DNA of 64,000 nt from JAMLHH01 sp035515235. Lineage in GTDB: Bacteria > Bacteroidota > Bacteroidia > Chitinophagales > JADIYW01. The position numbers were made by a program, and so were the translations under genes. Below the pieces are notes generated by a model, which was not told where the DNA came from, did not search any database, and worked only from the letters and a program-made list of their open reading frames with translations. Shown in pieces: positions 1 through 8,978 of this stretch; position 1 is the first letter of the stretch, and every line of letters begins with the position of its first letter. The DNA lies in the NCBI GenBank assembly GCA_035515235.1, contig DATJBS010000042.1, forward strand, positions 7,973 to 71,972, given 5' to 3'.

Positions 1-1019
1 TGCCTTTTGCCATTGATTTGGGCTTGACTGCAATTTTTGTTCCTGACTATTCTTTAGAATTGAAAGTTCACAGCGTAGATTTTGGAGAGACAATAACACT
101 TAGATTAGATTTATTAGCTGAAGTAGAAGGAAGCAAAAGATGGCCATTGTATGTGATGGGATCTTTGAAGAAAATTGCGGAGAGGAATATTCCTTTGAAA
201 GGAGGGAGCATCATTTTTGAAAGTGATTTGCCATTAGGATCTGGCTTATCTTCTTCAGCAGCTTTGGAGTGTTTGATGATTTATATGATGGCTCCAGATT
301 ATTATGAAAATGATAGATTGGCATTAGCATTAGATGCGCAAAGAGCTGAAATTGAAGAGGTGGGATTGAAATGTGGAATTATGGATCAATATGCTGTAGC
401 TTTCGGTAGAAAAGATTTTGCACTTTTTTTAGATTGTCAAAAATTAGTTCATGAATATGTTCCTTTAGATTTTAAAAATTACGAACTCGTGATCATGAAT
501 TCTAATGTTCCAAGATCTTTAGCTGAATCTAAATACAATGAAAGATGGCAAGAATGTCAAGATGCGTTGAAAATCATACAAAATTTCGATCCAACAGAAA
601 ACTTAGCCAATGCACACGAAATCTCTATTGGTTATATAGAAGATGATGATTTGTATTTTAGAGCGAAGCATGTCGTGACGGAGCAGCGAAGAGTTTTATC
701 TGCTTATGATGCTTTGAAATTGGGAAGAATAGATTACTTAGGAGAATTGCTTTGGGCTTCTCACACTTCATTGGATGAAGATTATGATGTCGCGGGAGAT
801 TCTTTAAATTCATTGGTATTTTATGCCAAAAAATTTAAGCCTTGCATTGGAGCAAGAATGACTGGAGCAGGTTTTTCTGGTTGTGCAATAGCTCTGGTCG
901 AAAAAGATGCTGTCAAAAGGTTTTGTGATTATGTAGGTAGAAAATATGAAACGGATCAAAAGATAAAAGCAGACTTTTATATTGTAGAATCTTCTGATGG
1001 TGTAAACCGAATTGCATAA
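1..1019 (+). CDS. galK: Galactokinase, 5' end missing
   Basis: GHMP-family sugar kinase that phosphorylates galactose to galactose-1-phosphate (Leloir pathway, cytoplasm). The frame is open to the window edge and reads PFAIDLG before the first possible internal start (TTG at 18), so the true start lies outside and only the N-terminal substrate-binding signature is lost. Visible are the GHMP phosphate-binding loop GSGLSSSAALE, the CGIMDQYA segment expected to carry the catalytic aspartate, and the C-terminal GHMP motif GARMTGAGFSGCA. It faces a convergent YceI-like gene across a terminator hairpin. No other Leloir gene is in the window. Confidence 0.93.
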   Translation, partial: PFAIDLGLTAIFVPDYSLELKVHSVDFGETITLRLDLLAEVEGSKRWPLYVMGSLKKIAERNIPLKGGSIIFESDLPLGSGLSSSAALECLMIYMMAPDYYENDRLALALDAQRAEIEEVGLKCGIMDQYAVAFGRKDFALFLDCQKLVHEYVPLDFKNYELVIMNSNVPRSLAESKYNERWQECQDALKIIQNFDPTENLANAHEISIGYIEDDDLYFRAKHVVTEQRRVLSAYDALKLGRIDYLGELLWASHTSLDEDYDVAGDSLNSLVFYAKKFKPCIGARMTGAGFSGCAIALVEKDAVKRFCDYVGRKYETDQKIKADFYIVESSDGVNRIA

Positions 1020-1022
1020 AAA

Positions 1023-1045
1023 AAGGAGCCCAATAGGACTCCCTT
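1023..1045 (-). terminator. Rho-independent terminator of the YceI-like gene
   Basis: On the minus strand a GC-containing hairpin (AAGGGAGTCC, short loop, GGGCTCC with one bulge) is followed directly by a run of T. It lies 18 nt past the stop of the YceI-like gene. It may also end galK transcription from the other side, although the T run is less good on that strand. Confidence 0.7.
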
Positions 1046-1063
1046 GAATTTCAGTTTTTTCAA

Positions 1064-1687
1064 TTATTTTTTAGCGTCTAAATCAACTTTAAAGTTAATT
1101 TCTTCGCTGATTAAATCATCTGGTTTTCCAGGATAAGTAATTCCCCAGTCAGCTCTTTTAATGTTAAAATCAGCAGTTCCTTTAAAAGTCGTTTCAGAAA
1201 TCTCTGTTACGTTTACATCAAAAGTTACATTTTTAGTCATGTCTTTAATCGTCAAGTTAGCAGATGCTTTGTGATTTCCTAAGCCGTTTCCTTCTACTTG
1301 AGTGATTTCTAATTTAGCTTCTGGGAATTTTTCTACATTAAAGAAATCATCTGATTTTAAATGACCTTCTAGTTTACCTTTGTATTCACCGGTCATGTCT
1401 TGTACATCAATAGAATTCATGTCGATAATAAAAATACCACCATCAATTTTGTCTCCTTCTATATGAATTGAGCCAGATTTTAATTGAATTTCACCATGAT
1501 GAGTAGCTGTAACTTTTTTGCCAGTCCATACAATTTTAGATTCGTCAGTATTGACTTTTAATTCACTGCCATTTCTCTCAGCCACTTCTGTAGCATCAGT
1601 TGTCTCTGCTCTTTCACCATCAGGATTGCTGACGCAAGCAGTAAATAATAAGCCAGAAATTCCGAATACATAAAATAATTTCTTCAT
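1064..1687 (-). CDS. YceI-family lipoprotein
   Basis: 207-residue lipoprotein. The signal peptide ends in the lipobox FTAC (Cys18), followed by a short acidic linker (to about residue 40) and then a YceI-like domain (about 43-205), a lipocalin-like beta barrel known to bind isoprenoid-type lipids in other bacteria. Typical family features are the KIVWTGKKVTATHHGE opening, the DMNSIDVQDMTG segment, the LKSDDFFNVEKFPEA block and the closing DxDAKK strand. The ligand cannot be read from sequence. It is a single-gene unit with its own terminator. Confidence 0.85.
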   Translation of the reverse strand: MKKLFYVFGISGLLFTACVSNPDGERAETTDATEVAERNGSELKVNTDESKIVWTGKKVTATHHGEIQLKSGSIHIEGDKIDGGIFIIDMNSIDVQDMTGEYKGKLEGHLKSDDFFNVEKFPEAKLEITQVEGNGLGNHKASANLTIKDMTKNVTFDVNVTEISETTFKGTADFNIKRADWGITYPGKPDDLISEEINFKVDLDAKK

Positions 1688-1796
1688 AAATTGAGATGTT
1701 TAGAGTGTTTAACGTTAATAGATATTTATTGTTCAATAAAATTAAAAATAATTATTTCATTATAAGTACAGTTTAAGCTTTTTTTTAAACATATTA

Positions 1797-2900
1797 TTAT
1801 TCGTCTTTACCTAGATAATGGTCTATGATATCAGTAGTTTCTTGCATTTCTGCAAGTTTTAATAAAGACCTATTCACTTCATATACAAGAGAAGAATTGA
1901 GTGGAAAAGCAAATCCATATCCTTGTTTGAAATATTCAGCTTTAGCAATATTCAAGCTTTCTTCTTGATGAGTTTTGATATAATATAATAGTTGTGGTCG
2001 ATCATAAACTACTGCATCTACTTTCTTATTATTGAGTAATTCAAAAGCCTCATTAAGATGAGCGACAGGTACAATTTTAGCTTTGTAAGATTGGACAAAT
2101 TCTTCTGAAGGTGATCCTGATATTGTAGCTGTTCTGCGACTTGCAAGTTCTTCAATATTTGAAACCGTAGAAGTACCTAGGGAGGTCAAAGTTAAGGTGC
2201 TAGCAATTCCAGCAACCATAGAAGTTGCAAATATAATAGAGATGACCATCCAGCTTCCTGCTATAATTCTTCCTGCTAATGTGCCCGGGGCTTTGTCTCC
2301 ATAACCTACAGTGGTCATAGTTACAATGGCTAACCACATTCCTGATCCTATTCCGTTAAGTGGTTTTTCTGAAAATTGATCAGGAGAATGTTTGCGCTCG
2401 GCTAACCATAATAGAGTTCCTACAATGGAAAGAATGAAAAGAAAGATAAAAACTGCATAAATTAATTTGACGCTAAATAAGGGTTGAACTTTTTGCCATA
2501 AACTCAATTTGTCAGATCGCGATACTATGGATAAACTTGAATTATAAAAGGGTTGTGAAAATCTGACATGCTCTAATCGACTTGAAGTAATACTGATAGG
2601 TCCTATGGCGATATCGAGCTGATTATTTTTGACAGCAATTAAAGCAGCTTCTACATTATCGAACTTTCGATATTTGTATTTCCAATTATTCTTAGTCGCT
2701 ATTTCATTCCATATTTCTATAGATATTCCTTCTTTATTAGAGCCTTCTTCAAAAACAAAAGGTTCATTTCCTACTACACCTACTATTAAAGAGTCTTTTT
2801 GTAATGAACTGCTATCAGTTTGTGCTTCAATAGATTGTAAGGAAATAGAAAAAAATAAAACTAGGATAAATAGATAAAATGATTGGGTGCTTTTAATCAT
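1797..2900 (-). CDS. Prokaryotic ionotropic glutamate-receptor-type K+ channel (GluR0-like)
   Basis: 367 residues. An N-terminal signal peptide (about 1-26) is followed by the first half of a periplasmic solute-binding-protein fold (about 37-130, with SSRLEHVRFSQPFY; Arg108 is the likely carboxylate-binding arginine), TM1 (about 144-166), a pore helix and the K+ selectivity filter TVGYG (197-201), TM2 (about 210-235), and then the second half of the binding domain (about 245-365). This split ligand-binding domain around an inverted K+ pore is the architecture of GluR0-type channels. The selectivity filter predicts K+ conduction gated by an amino acid or similar ligand. The gene stands alone. 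Confidence 0.88.
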   Translation of the reverse strand: MIKSTQSFYLFILVLFFSISLQSIEAQTDSSSLQKDSLIVGVVGNEPFVFEEGSNKEGISIEIWNEIATKNNWKYKYRKFDNVEAALIAVKNNQLDIAIGPISITSSRLEHVRFSQPFYNSSLSIVSRSDKLSLWQKVQPLFSVKLIYAVFIFLFILSIVGTLLWLAERKHSPDQFSEKPLNGIGSGMWLAIVTMTTVGYGDKAPGTLAGRIIAGSWMVISIIFATSMVAGIASTLTLTSLGTSTVSNIEELASRRTATISGSPSEEFVQSYKAKIVPVAHLNEAFELLNNKKVDAVVYDRPQLLYYIKTHQEESLNIAKAEYFKQGYGFAFPLNSSLVYEVNRSLLKLAEMQETTDIIDHYLGKDE

Positions 2901-3061
2901 GCAATGACTTTTTTTGATAAAATATTTTAAAATAAAAATGATTGATGAACTATCTATTATTTTTATTAATTATTCAATATACACTAATAACAACGTACTT
3001 TTTGAATGAATGTTTCTAAGAAAATAAAATTCCTTTTGAGCTTTAAATGTTTTTCAAACTA

Positions 3062-4855
3062 TCAATCCAACTCATTTTCATTCAAAGTAGTGGTGATTTT
3101 AACATCACTTGTCAATCTTTTGCTTAAATAAGAAACCTTGATCAATTCGTACTCAAAATAGTATTTCATACATGTAATTTTAGAATGTAGGAAATCATCA
3201 GCACCGTTTTGAGCGATTTCATTGTTTGCGACGTTAGAGATTTTCATCCACTGCCAACTCATTGCAATAATTCCCATCATTTCTAAATACAAAGTGGCAT
3301 CCGATAAGAATTGAGTGGGACCTTCTTTTTGAGCTACGCCCATTAAATGCATCGTAGTTTTTTGAATGATACCTAAGTTTTTCTCTAGTTGCTCAGCAAA
3401 AGGTTTTGTTTCTTCAGATTGCTTAGCTGTCTCGATTTCTTTTAAGATTTCTTGTGCTAAAAGCATCACAGCTTGACCATTTTTAGCCATGATTTTTCTA
3501 CCGAGTAAATCCATTCCGTGTATTGCTGTAGTGCCTTCATGGATAGGGTGAATTCTCACTTCACGATAATATTGCTCCAATGGAAAATCTGTTGTAAAGC
3601 CGTAACCACCTAGGCATTGTAATGCCCAACTTGTAGATAAGCAAGCAGTTTCAGAAGGGTAGGACTTCGCTATTGGTGTTAATGTATCTAGTAATAATTG
3701 ATATTTCTTTTTTTCTGCACCTTCAGTTACTCGGCTCATGTCTTCATAAAGCGAACATTGCATTTCTAAAGATAAAGCACCTTCAATGAATGACTTTTGT
3801 GCTAATAATAACCTTCTAACATCTGCATGCTGAATAATTGGAACTTGCGGCATTTTAGGATCTTTTCCTGTTAATGGCCTTCCTTGAGAACGTTCTTTAG
3901 CATATTGTAAACTAGCGTAATAAGCTGCGGTAGCTATAGAAGTAGCATGAAGCCCTACGGAAATTCTAGCTTCATTCATCATTTGGAACATATAGCTCAA
4001 GCCTTTATTTTCCTCTCCAATTAATTCTCCAACGCAATTTTCATTTTCACCAAAAGATAAATGAGCAATAGGGGCACCTTTATAGCCCATTTTGTGATAT
4101 AGTCCTGCAGTCAATACATCATTGCCGATTAAGCTTCCATCATCTTGTATTTTCTCTCTCGGCACTATAAATAAAGAGATTCCTTTTATTCCCGCTGGAG
4201 CACCTTCAATTCTTGCTAGCATTAAATGTATAACATTGTCTACTGCATCATGATCACCACACGAGATAAATATTTTCTGACCTTTCATTAAATATTTACC
4301 ATCACCAAGTGGTTTTGCAGAAGAGACTACATCTGTCAATGAACTTCCTGCTTCCGGCTCAGTTAAAGCCATCGTGCCTTGCCATTTGCCGTCAAAGATA
4401 GAAGGCGTATATTTTTTCTTTTGTTCTTCAGTACCGTAAGATAAGATCAAACCTGCTGCTCCCATACTTAAAAAAGGGAAAGCTGTAACAGAATAATTCG
4501 CGCAACCCATAATGAAACTTGCTGCATACATTATACTAACTGGTAATCGATCGCCACCATATTCCATTGGAGCAGCACATGAAATCCATCCACCTTCTCC
4601 CATGACTTTCATGATATTCCGCATATTTGGGTGCACTCGGATTCTACCATCTACTAATTGCGGTTCATCTCTATCCATCTCTGTGAAAATTGGAAAGAAA
4701 TATTCTTTTGCCACATCTTCAGTTGCATCCAAAAACATATCAAAAGTAGATGTATCATGATGTTCATATAATGGGTATTCGGCAAGTTGATCAATATGAT
4801 GTACTTGATTAAGTATGAACTTTAGATTTCTCTTACTGTAAAATGAATATTCCAT
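3062..4855 (-). CDS. Acyl-CoA dehydrogenase (long form)
   Basis: 597-residue FAD-dependent acyl-CoA dehydrogenase that introduces a 2,3-trans double bond into acyl-CoA (beta-oxidation or a related pathway). It is longer than the roughly 380-residue short-chain enzymes because it has an N-terminal extension and an extra C-terminal helical domain (about 470-590). Visible are the FAD-contact segment LTEPEAGSSLTDV, GLYHKMGYKGAP, and IHEGTTAIHGMDL, where Glu440 sits at the usual catalytic base position. The substrate chain length is not determinable. It is a single gene, with no electron-transfer flavoprotein genes nearby. Confidence 0.9.
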   Translation of the reverse strand: MEYSFYSKRNLKFILNQVHHIDQLAEYPLYEHHDTSTFDMFLDATEDVAKEYFFPIFTEMDRDEPQLVDGRIRVHPNMRNIMKVMGEGGWISCAAPMEYGGDRLPVSIMYAASFIMGCANYSVTAFPFLSMGAAGLILSYGTEEQKKKYTPSIFDGKWQGTMALTEPEAGSSLTDVVSSAKPLGDGKYLMKGQKIFISCGDHDAVDNVIHLMLARIEGAPAGIKGISLFIVPREKIQDDGSLIGNDVLTAGLYHKMGYKGAPIAHLSFGENENCVGELIGEENKGLSYMFQMMNEARISVGLHATSIATAAYYASLQYAKERSQGRPLTGKDPKMPQVPIIQHADVRRLLLAQKSFIEGALSLEMQCSLYEDMSRVTEGAEKKKYQLLLDTLTPIAKSYPSETACLSTSWALQCLGGYGFTTDFPLEQYYREVRIHPIHEGTTAIHGMDLLGRKIMAKNGQAVMLLAQEILKEIETAKQSEETKPFAEQLEKNLGIIQKTTMHLMGVAQKEGPTQFLSDATLYLEMMGIIAMSWQWMKISNVANNEIAQNGADDFLHSKITCMKYYFEYELIKVSYLSKRLTSDVKITTTLNENELD

Positions 4856-4983
4856 GAAACTATTTTTAGATGAATTTATGAAAACTGAGCTTATATGACA
4901 CCAAAATGAAGGAATTGTTGATGAATTGTTGGTTTAATTTTATTTAAAAGCTTGACACCATTCAATATAGTTGAAGTATTGAT

Positions 4984-4991
4984 TATATTTG
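4984..4991 (+). promoter_or_regulatory. -7 element TATATTTG for the lipoprotein at 5014
   Basis: Exact match to the Bacteroidota -7 consensus TAnnTTTG, 22 nt before the ATG at 5014. The -33 region is weak (no TTG at the usual distance). Confidence 0.6.
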
Positions 4992-5013
4992 AATTCTAAA
5001 ATCATCCCTATTC

Positions 5014-6171
5014 ATGTATAAATCATTACGATTCATCACTTTAGTCTTTTCTTTTAGCTTATTTATGACAGCTTGTAAAAAGGAAACACTTCTTCAAGAA
5101 CCTACAACCAAAACCAATCTTTCTTCAGAACAAGAGCAAGTTGTTTTTGAAGAAATGGCAAGATATATTAACGAAACTTCACCGATTTCTTTAAGAGAAA
5201 GAGATTTGCTTAAAGAATTGAGAATAAAAGCTCAAGATATCGAAGCATACTATGAAGGAGTAGATCAAGAACCTAATTGGGAAGCTAAATACAATAGAAT
5301 TAGAGCTAACATGAATCTAAAAGTCAATGAAGTTGTGGATTTAGCAGCTGACTTTTATGATGATAATGAAGGCAAAGTTATTCTGGCAAAAAACTCTTAT
5401 GTCTTAATGAGCTACCACTTCTTAGAAAATTATATGAGTGAGTTCATGTGGACTAAATTGGGATTGTTTGCTGCGAATGAAGTGAGAAATGGTATAGTTC
5501 TATCGTTTGTTTTAAGAGATGTATTGAAGAAAACCAAAATTGATTTAGTTATAGATGGATTAAGCGGATTGGATTTATCTGAAACATTATATGAGTCCAA
5601 TAGGATTCTAATGAGAGGACAAATCAGTGTATTTACAGATATAGGTGCATTAGGTTTATTGAATCATAGATATGGTCAAGAACCATTTTTGGAGGCTGAA
5701 TGGTTGACTCAAGAAGCTAGAAATGGATATGCAGTACAAAAACAAGCAGAAGCTGCATTGCAAGCAGGAAAAACTAAAGAGTATCAAGATTTACAAACAG
5801 AAGCTGCGATTTGGTTTGGAGCACATGAGCAATTATATACTTTAGATCCTCTTTGGAGTACAGATATTATGGGAGTTTTAGCGGATGTCAATATTTGGTT
5901 ACATAATGGTACAAAAGGGAGCTTAGCTTTATTTGGAGATATTTTTATCGGTACGAATAAATTTGGTGAGCTATTATTAGGTAAGGTCATCAAGATTTCT
6001 ATCGATAATCATGATTTGACAAGTGGATATGATAGAGTAGAAATTGCAAGAAATGGTTTTCACCAACTTAATGAAATGAGAAGACATTCTAGATGGAAAC
6101 CTTGGGTGGAGTTTTCTGAAAAGAAATTAGGCAACCAGCAAGGAATTTATAATATCAATTTTAGACCATAA
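5014..6171 (+). CDS. Lipoprotein of unknown function
   Basis: 385-residue predicted lipoprotein: signal peptide with lipobox FMTAC, Cys21, then a largely helical domain to the end. I do not recognise a family. The sequence is rich in charged and aromatic residues, with segments such as AEWLTQEARNGYAVQKQAEA and ASIWFGAH-like helices that suggest an all-alpha periplasmic or surface fold. It has its own -7 element and is closed by a strong terminator, so it is a monocistronic unit. Confidence 0.75.
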   Translation: MYKSLRFITLVFSFSLFMTACKKETLLQEPTTKTNLSSEQEQVVFEEMARYINETSPISLRERDLLKELRIKAQDIEAYYEGVDQEPNWEAKYNRIRANMNLKVNEVVDLAADFYDDNEGKVILAKNSYVLMSYHFLENYMSEFMWTKLGLFAANEVRNGIVLSFVLRDVLKKTKIDLVIDGLSGLDLSETLYESNRILMRGQISVFTDIGALGLLNHRYGQEPFLEAEWLTQEARNGYAVQKQAEAALQAGKTKEYQDLQTEAAIWFGAHEQLYTLDPLWSTDIMGVLADVNIWLHNGTKGSLALFGDIFIGTNKFGELLLGKVIKISIDNHDLTSGYDRVEIARNGFHQLNEMRRHSRWKPWVEFSEKKLGNQQGIYNINFRP

Positions 6172-6250
6172 TTAGACCGGAGACAATAGACCGCAGATCG
6201 TTTTGATGATTGACTGATGAGAATCTTTTAATTATAAAATCTAGAAAGTA

Positions 6251-6288
6251 AAAAGACACCAATTAGTATTATCTAGTTGGTGTCTTTT
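6251..6288. terminator. Bidirectional terminator
   Basis: Perfect 12-bp stem AAAAGACACCAA / TTGGTGTCTTTT around a 14-nt loop, flanked by A and T runs. It sits 80 nt after the lipoprotein gene and about 140 nt after the convergent parB stop, so it can serve both strands. Confidence 0.88.
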
Positions 6289-6432
6289 TTTATCGGAAAT
6301 GAAATTTGAATGTAATTAGTTTTTATGAAAAACAAAGCATTCAGATTGCTTCACAACATTACGTTCTCAATGACTATTCTGACTTCTAATTTTGAACTTC
6401 GTAATTTGAACTTCTAACTTCGTCCTTCTAGC

Positions 6433-7329
6433 CTAATCTTCTAGCATTTCTATCAGTCTCTCTAAATCTGCAGCAGAATAAAAAGGAATAATAATTTCAC
6501 CTTTATCTTGAACCCCTTTTTTGATGCGCACTTTTGTTTCCAAAGCGTCAGTTAATCTACTTTGAACTTGGACATAAGCAGGAGGTAATTGTTTGTTTTC
6601 GGCAGATTTTGGAGCACTAGTTTTGGTATCATTATTCAAATTTCTAACTAGTTCTTCTGTTTTTCTTACAGACAAACCTTTGGACTCTACTTCTTTAAAA
6701 GCTATGATTTGTTTTTCAATATCAGCGATAGTGATGAGCGCTCTTGCATGACCCATGCTGATACTTCTTGCTTTTAAAGCATGTTGTATCTCAGCAGGAA
6801 GTTTGAGCAATCTCAAATAGTTAGTAATTGTAGATCGGTCTTTACCTAATCTTCCACCGAGTGTTTCGTGTGTTAGTTGGCACTCATCAATTAAACGTTG
6901 GTAGTTGATAGAAATCTCCATAGCATTCAAATCTTCTCTTTGAATGTTTTCGATTAATGCAATTTCTAAAGATTCTTGATCATTCGTCTCTCTGACATAA
7001 GCTGGAATATCATTTTGACCAGCCATTTTAGATGCTCTTAATCTTCTCTCTCCAGCGATTAATTGGAACTTTTTGGCTCCAATTTTTCTAACTGTAATCG
7101 GTTGGATAACACCATGGATTCTGATAGAATTGGCTAAGTCTTTTAATGCATTTTCATTGAAATCAACTCTGGGTTGAAAAGGGTTGACCTCTATATCTTC
7201 TAATGATATTTTAGATACCGTATTGATGATAGAATCTACATCATATTCATTGATTTTGATTACATCATCATCATTCATATCAGAAAGCAATGCTCTGATA
7301 CCACTTCCTACAAATTTTTTCTTTGCCAT
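6433..7329 (-). CDS. parB: Chromosome-partitioning protein ParB
   Basis: 298-residue CTP-dependent DNA clamp that loads at parS and works with ParA in origin segregation. The N-terminal ParB/Spo0J domain contains the GERRLRASKMAG and ENIQREDLNAMEI motifs. A central helix-turn-helix follows (LTHETLGGRLGKDRSTITNYLRLL), then a short C-terminal dimerisation segment. It is the last gene of the UPF0173-parA-parB operon, with its start only 2 nt after the parA stop. No parS site was seen near it. Confidence 0.95.
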   Translation of the reverse strand: MAKKKFVGSGIRALLSDMNDDDVIKINEYDVDSIINTVSKISLEDIEVNPFQPRVDFNENALKDLANSIRIHGVIQPITVRKIGAKKFQLIAGERRLRASKMAGQNDIPAYVRETNDQESLEIALIENIQREDLNAMEISINYQRLIDECQLTHETLGGRLGKDRSTITNYLRLLKLPAEIQHALKARSISMGHARALITIADIEKQIIAFKEVESKGLSVRKTEELVRNLNNDTKTSAPKSAENKQLPPAYVQVQSRLTDALETKVRIKKGVQDKGEIIIPFYSAADLERLIEMLED

Positions 7330-7331
7330 AA

Positions 7332-8138
7332 TTAATTCAGTTCTGCACTATTTGAATCTCCAAAAGAAGAAATAAGATCATTTGAATGTAATATTTCTCT
7401 AGCTAGATTTAAATAATTAAAAGCTCCTTTACTGTCTGCATCATACATGATTACGGGCATTCTCATACTTTGAGCTTCACCCAATCTTGTATTTCTATGT
7501 ACAATAGTTTTAAATACACTATCGTTAAATCTTCGTTTTACTTCTTGTACTACTTGATTAGATAAATTCAATCGAGAATCATACATCGTCAATAAGATAC
7601 CTTCTATTTCTAAATTAGTATTTAATCTAGATTGAACAATTTTGATAGTATTCAATAATTTCCCCAATCCTTCTAATGCGAAAAATTCACATTGTACAGG
7701 AATTAATACAGAGTCAGACGCAGTTAAAGCATTGACAGTGATTAATCCTAAAGATGGTGAGCAATCTATAATGATAAAATCGAAATCATTTTTCAAAGGT
7801 TCTAGCATCATTTTCATGATTCTTTCCCTATTTGGATGATTGATGAGTTCTATTTCGGCACCGACTAAATCTAGATGAGATGGAATCAAGAATAAATTTG
7901 GTGTATCTGTTTCTAGCACAACATCTTTGGCCATTTTCTCATCGATAAGACATTCGTACAAACTTATTTTGATAGCTTTGGGGTCATATCCACAGCCACT
8001 AGTGCTATTAGCTTGAGGGTCAGCGTCGACTAATAGAGTTTTATACTCTAATACAGCCAAACTAGCAGCTAAGTTAATCGCTGTTGTGGTTTTGCCTACG
8101 CCACCTTTTTGATTTGCAATACTAATTATTTTTCCCAT
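7332..8138 (-). CDS. parA: Chromosome-partitioning ATPase ParA/Soj
   Basis: 268-residue deviant-Walker ATPase. The Walker A loop KGGVGKTTTAIN (about 11-22) has the signature lysine at its start, followed by DADPQANST (switch I) and a Walker B DFIIIDCSPS. It binds DNA nonspecifically as an ATP dimer and is displaced by ParB. It starts 14 nt after the UPF0173 hydrolase stop and runs into parB, so the three genes should be one transcript. Confidence 0.96.
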   Translation of the reverse strand: MGKIISIANQKGGVGKTTTAINLAASLAVLEYKTLLVDADPQANSTSGCGYDPKAIKISLYECLIDEKMAKDVVLETDTPNLFLIPSHLDLVGAEIELINHPNRERIMKMMLEPLKNDFDFIIIDCSPSLGLITVNALTASDSVLIPVQCEFFALEGLGKLLNTIKIVQSRLNTNLEIEGILLTMYDSRLNLSNQVVQEVKRRFNDSVFKTIVHRNTRLGEAQSMRMPVIMYDADSKGAFNYLNLAREILHSNDLISSFGDSNSAELN

Positions 8139-8152
8139 TTTGAATTGCCCTA

Positions 8153-8836
8153 TTATAACTCAATGTTTTCTCCAATAGCTGGAAGTAATAAATTGATTCC
8201 TTTATTCGTAAAGGTGTCTTTTGCTTTTTGGTGATCGATTTTTATGAATCCGAAAGTATCATAATGAACACCTACGACTTTTTTCGTTTGCACAAATTCG
8301 CAAGCGATAGCAGCATCTTCAGCATCCATAGTGAAATTATCACCAATTGGAAGTATTGCAAAATCTACTTTCGCCCATCTTGGTATCAACTGCATATCTA
8401 AAGTGAGTGCTGTATCTCCACTATAATAAAAATTGCCTTCGTCAGTCATGAACAAAAACCCCATCGGATTACCTCCATATGAACCATCCGGTAGGCCAGA
8501 AGAATGTTGAGCTACTACACATTTTACTGTGCCGAAATCAAAATCCCATTTCCCCCCAGTATTCATTGGATGAACTTTATCAAGATTTTGTTTTTCTAAC
8601 CAATCTGTTACTTCGAAAGAAGCGACACAAGTAGCACCCGTTTGTTGGGCTATAGCGACGCAATCTGCGATATGATCAGCATGTCCATGTGAGATAAATA
8701 TATAATCGCAGGAGATATCTTTAATATTAATAATGTTGTTCGCCAATTCGTTTGGAGTAATAAAAGGGTCAAAAAGAATAGTCTTACCTTTAATTTCTAC
8801 TGCAAAACATGCATGTCCGTAATAAGTTAATTTCAT
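8153..8836 (-). CDS. UPF0173 metal-dependent hydrolase
   Basis: Metallo-beta-lactamase-fold hydrolase of the UPF0173 family. I place the start at ATG 8836 (MKLTYYGHACF), giving 227 residues, the normal family length. The longer frame to 8884 would put a perfect -7 promoter element (8858-8865) inside the coding region. The metal-binding HGHADH motif and later GDTAL and HYDTFGF segments supply the usual histidines and aspartates. The natural substrate is unknown. It heads the parAB operon, which is an unusual partner. Confidence 0.88.
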   Translation of the reverse strand: MKLTYYGHACFAVEIKGKTILFDPFITPNELANNIINIKDISCDYIFISHGHADHIADCVAIAQQTGATCVASFEVTDWLEKQNLDKVHPMNTGGKWDFDFGTVKCVVAQHSSGLPDGSYGGNPMGFLFMTDEGNFYYSGDTALTLDMQLIPRWAKVDFAILPIGDNFTMDAEDAAIACEFVQTKKVVGVHYDTFGFIKIDHQKAKDTFTNKGINLLLPAIGENIEL

Positions 8837-8857
8837 TTCTCTACAATTTCGCTTGCT

Positions 8858-8865
8858 CAAAGATA
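8858..8865 (-). promoter_or_regulatory. -7 element TATCTTTG of the UPF0173-parA-parB operon
   Basis: Minus-strand TATCTTTG (exact TAnnTTTG match), 21 nt before the chosen ATG at 8836. It decides between the short and the 16-residue-longer start. No good -33 box was seen. It is back-to-back with the promoter at 8933-8962. Confidence 0.65.
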
Positions 8866-8932
8866 CTAGTATTCCTTTTGACATCTTTTAAATCAAGTCT
8901 TAATTTGCCAACAAATGACTGTGGATAATAAC

Positions 8933-8962
8933 TTGCAAAAAATTAATGAACATGTATCTTTG
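8933..8962 (+). promoter_or_regulatory. Bacteroidota promoter of the flavin reductase gene
   Basis: TTG at 8933-8935, a 19-nt spacer, then TATCTTTG at 8955-8962. This is a full match to the -33/-7 pattern. Transcription should begin near 8968, so the coding start is ATG 8979 and not 8946. Confidence 0.8.
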
Positions 8963-8978
8963 CCCTAATAGAAAAAAT

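Noticed and set aside
8946..8978. Longer start for the FMN reductase gene
   Set aside because: The added 11 codons overlap a full -33/-7 promoter, and the flavin loop normally begins a few residues after the start, as from ATG 8979.
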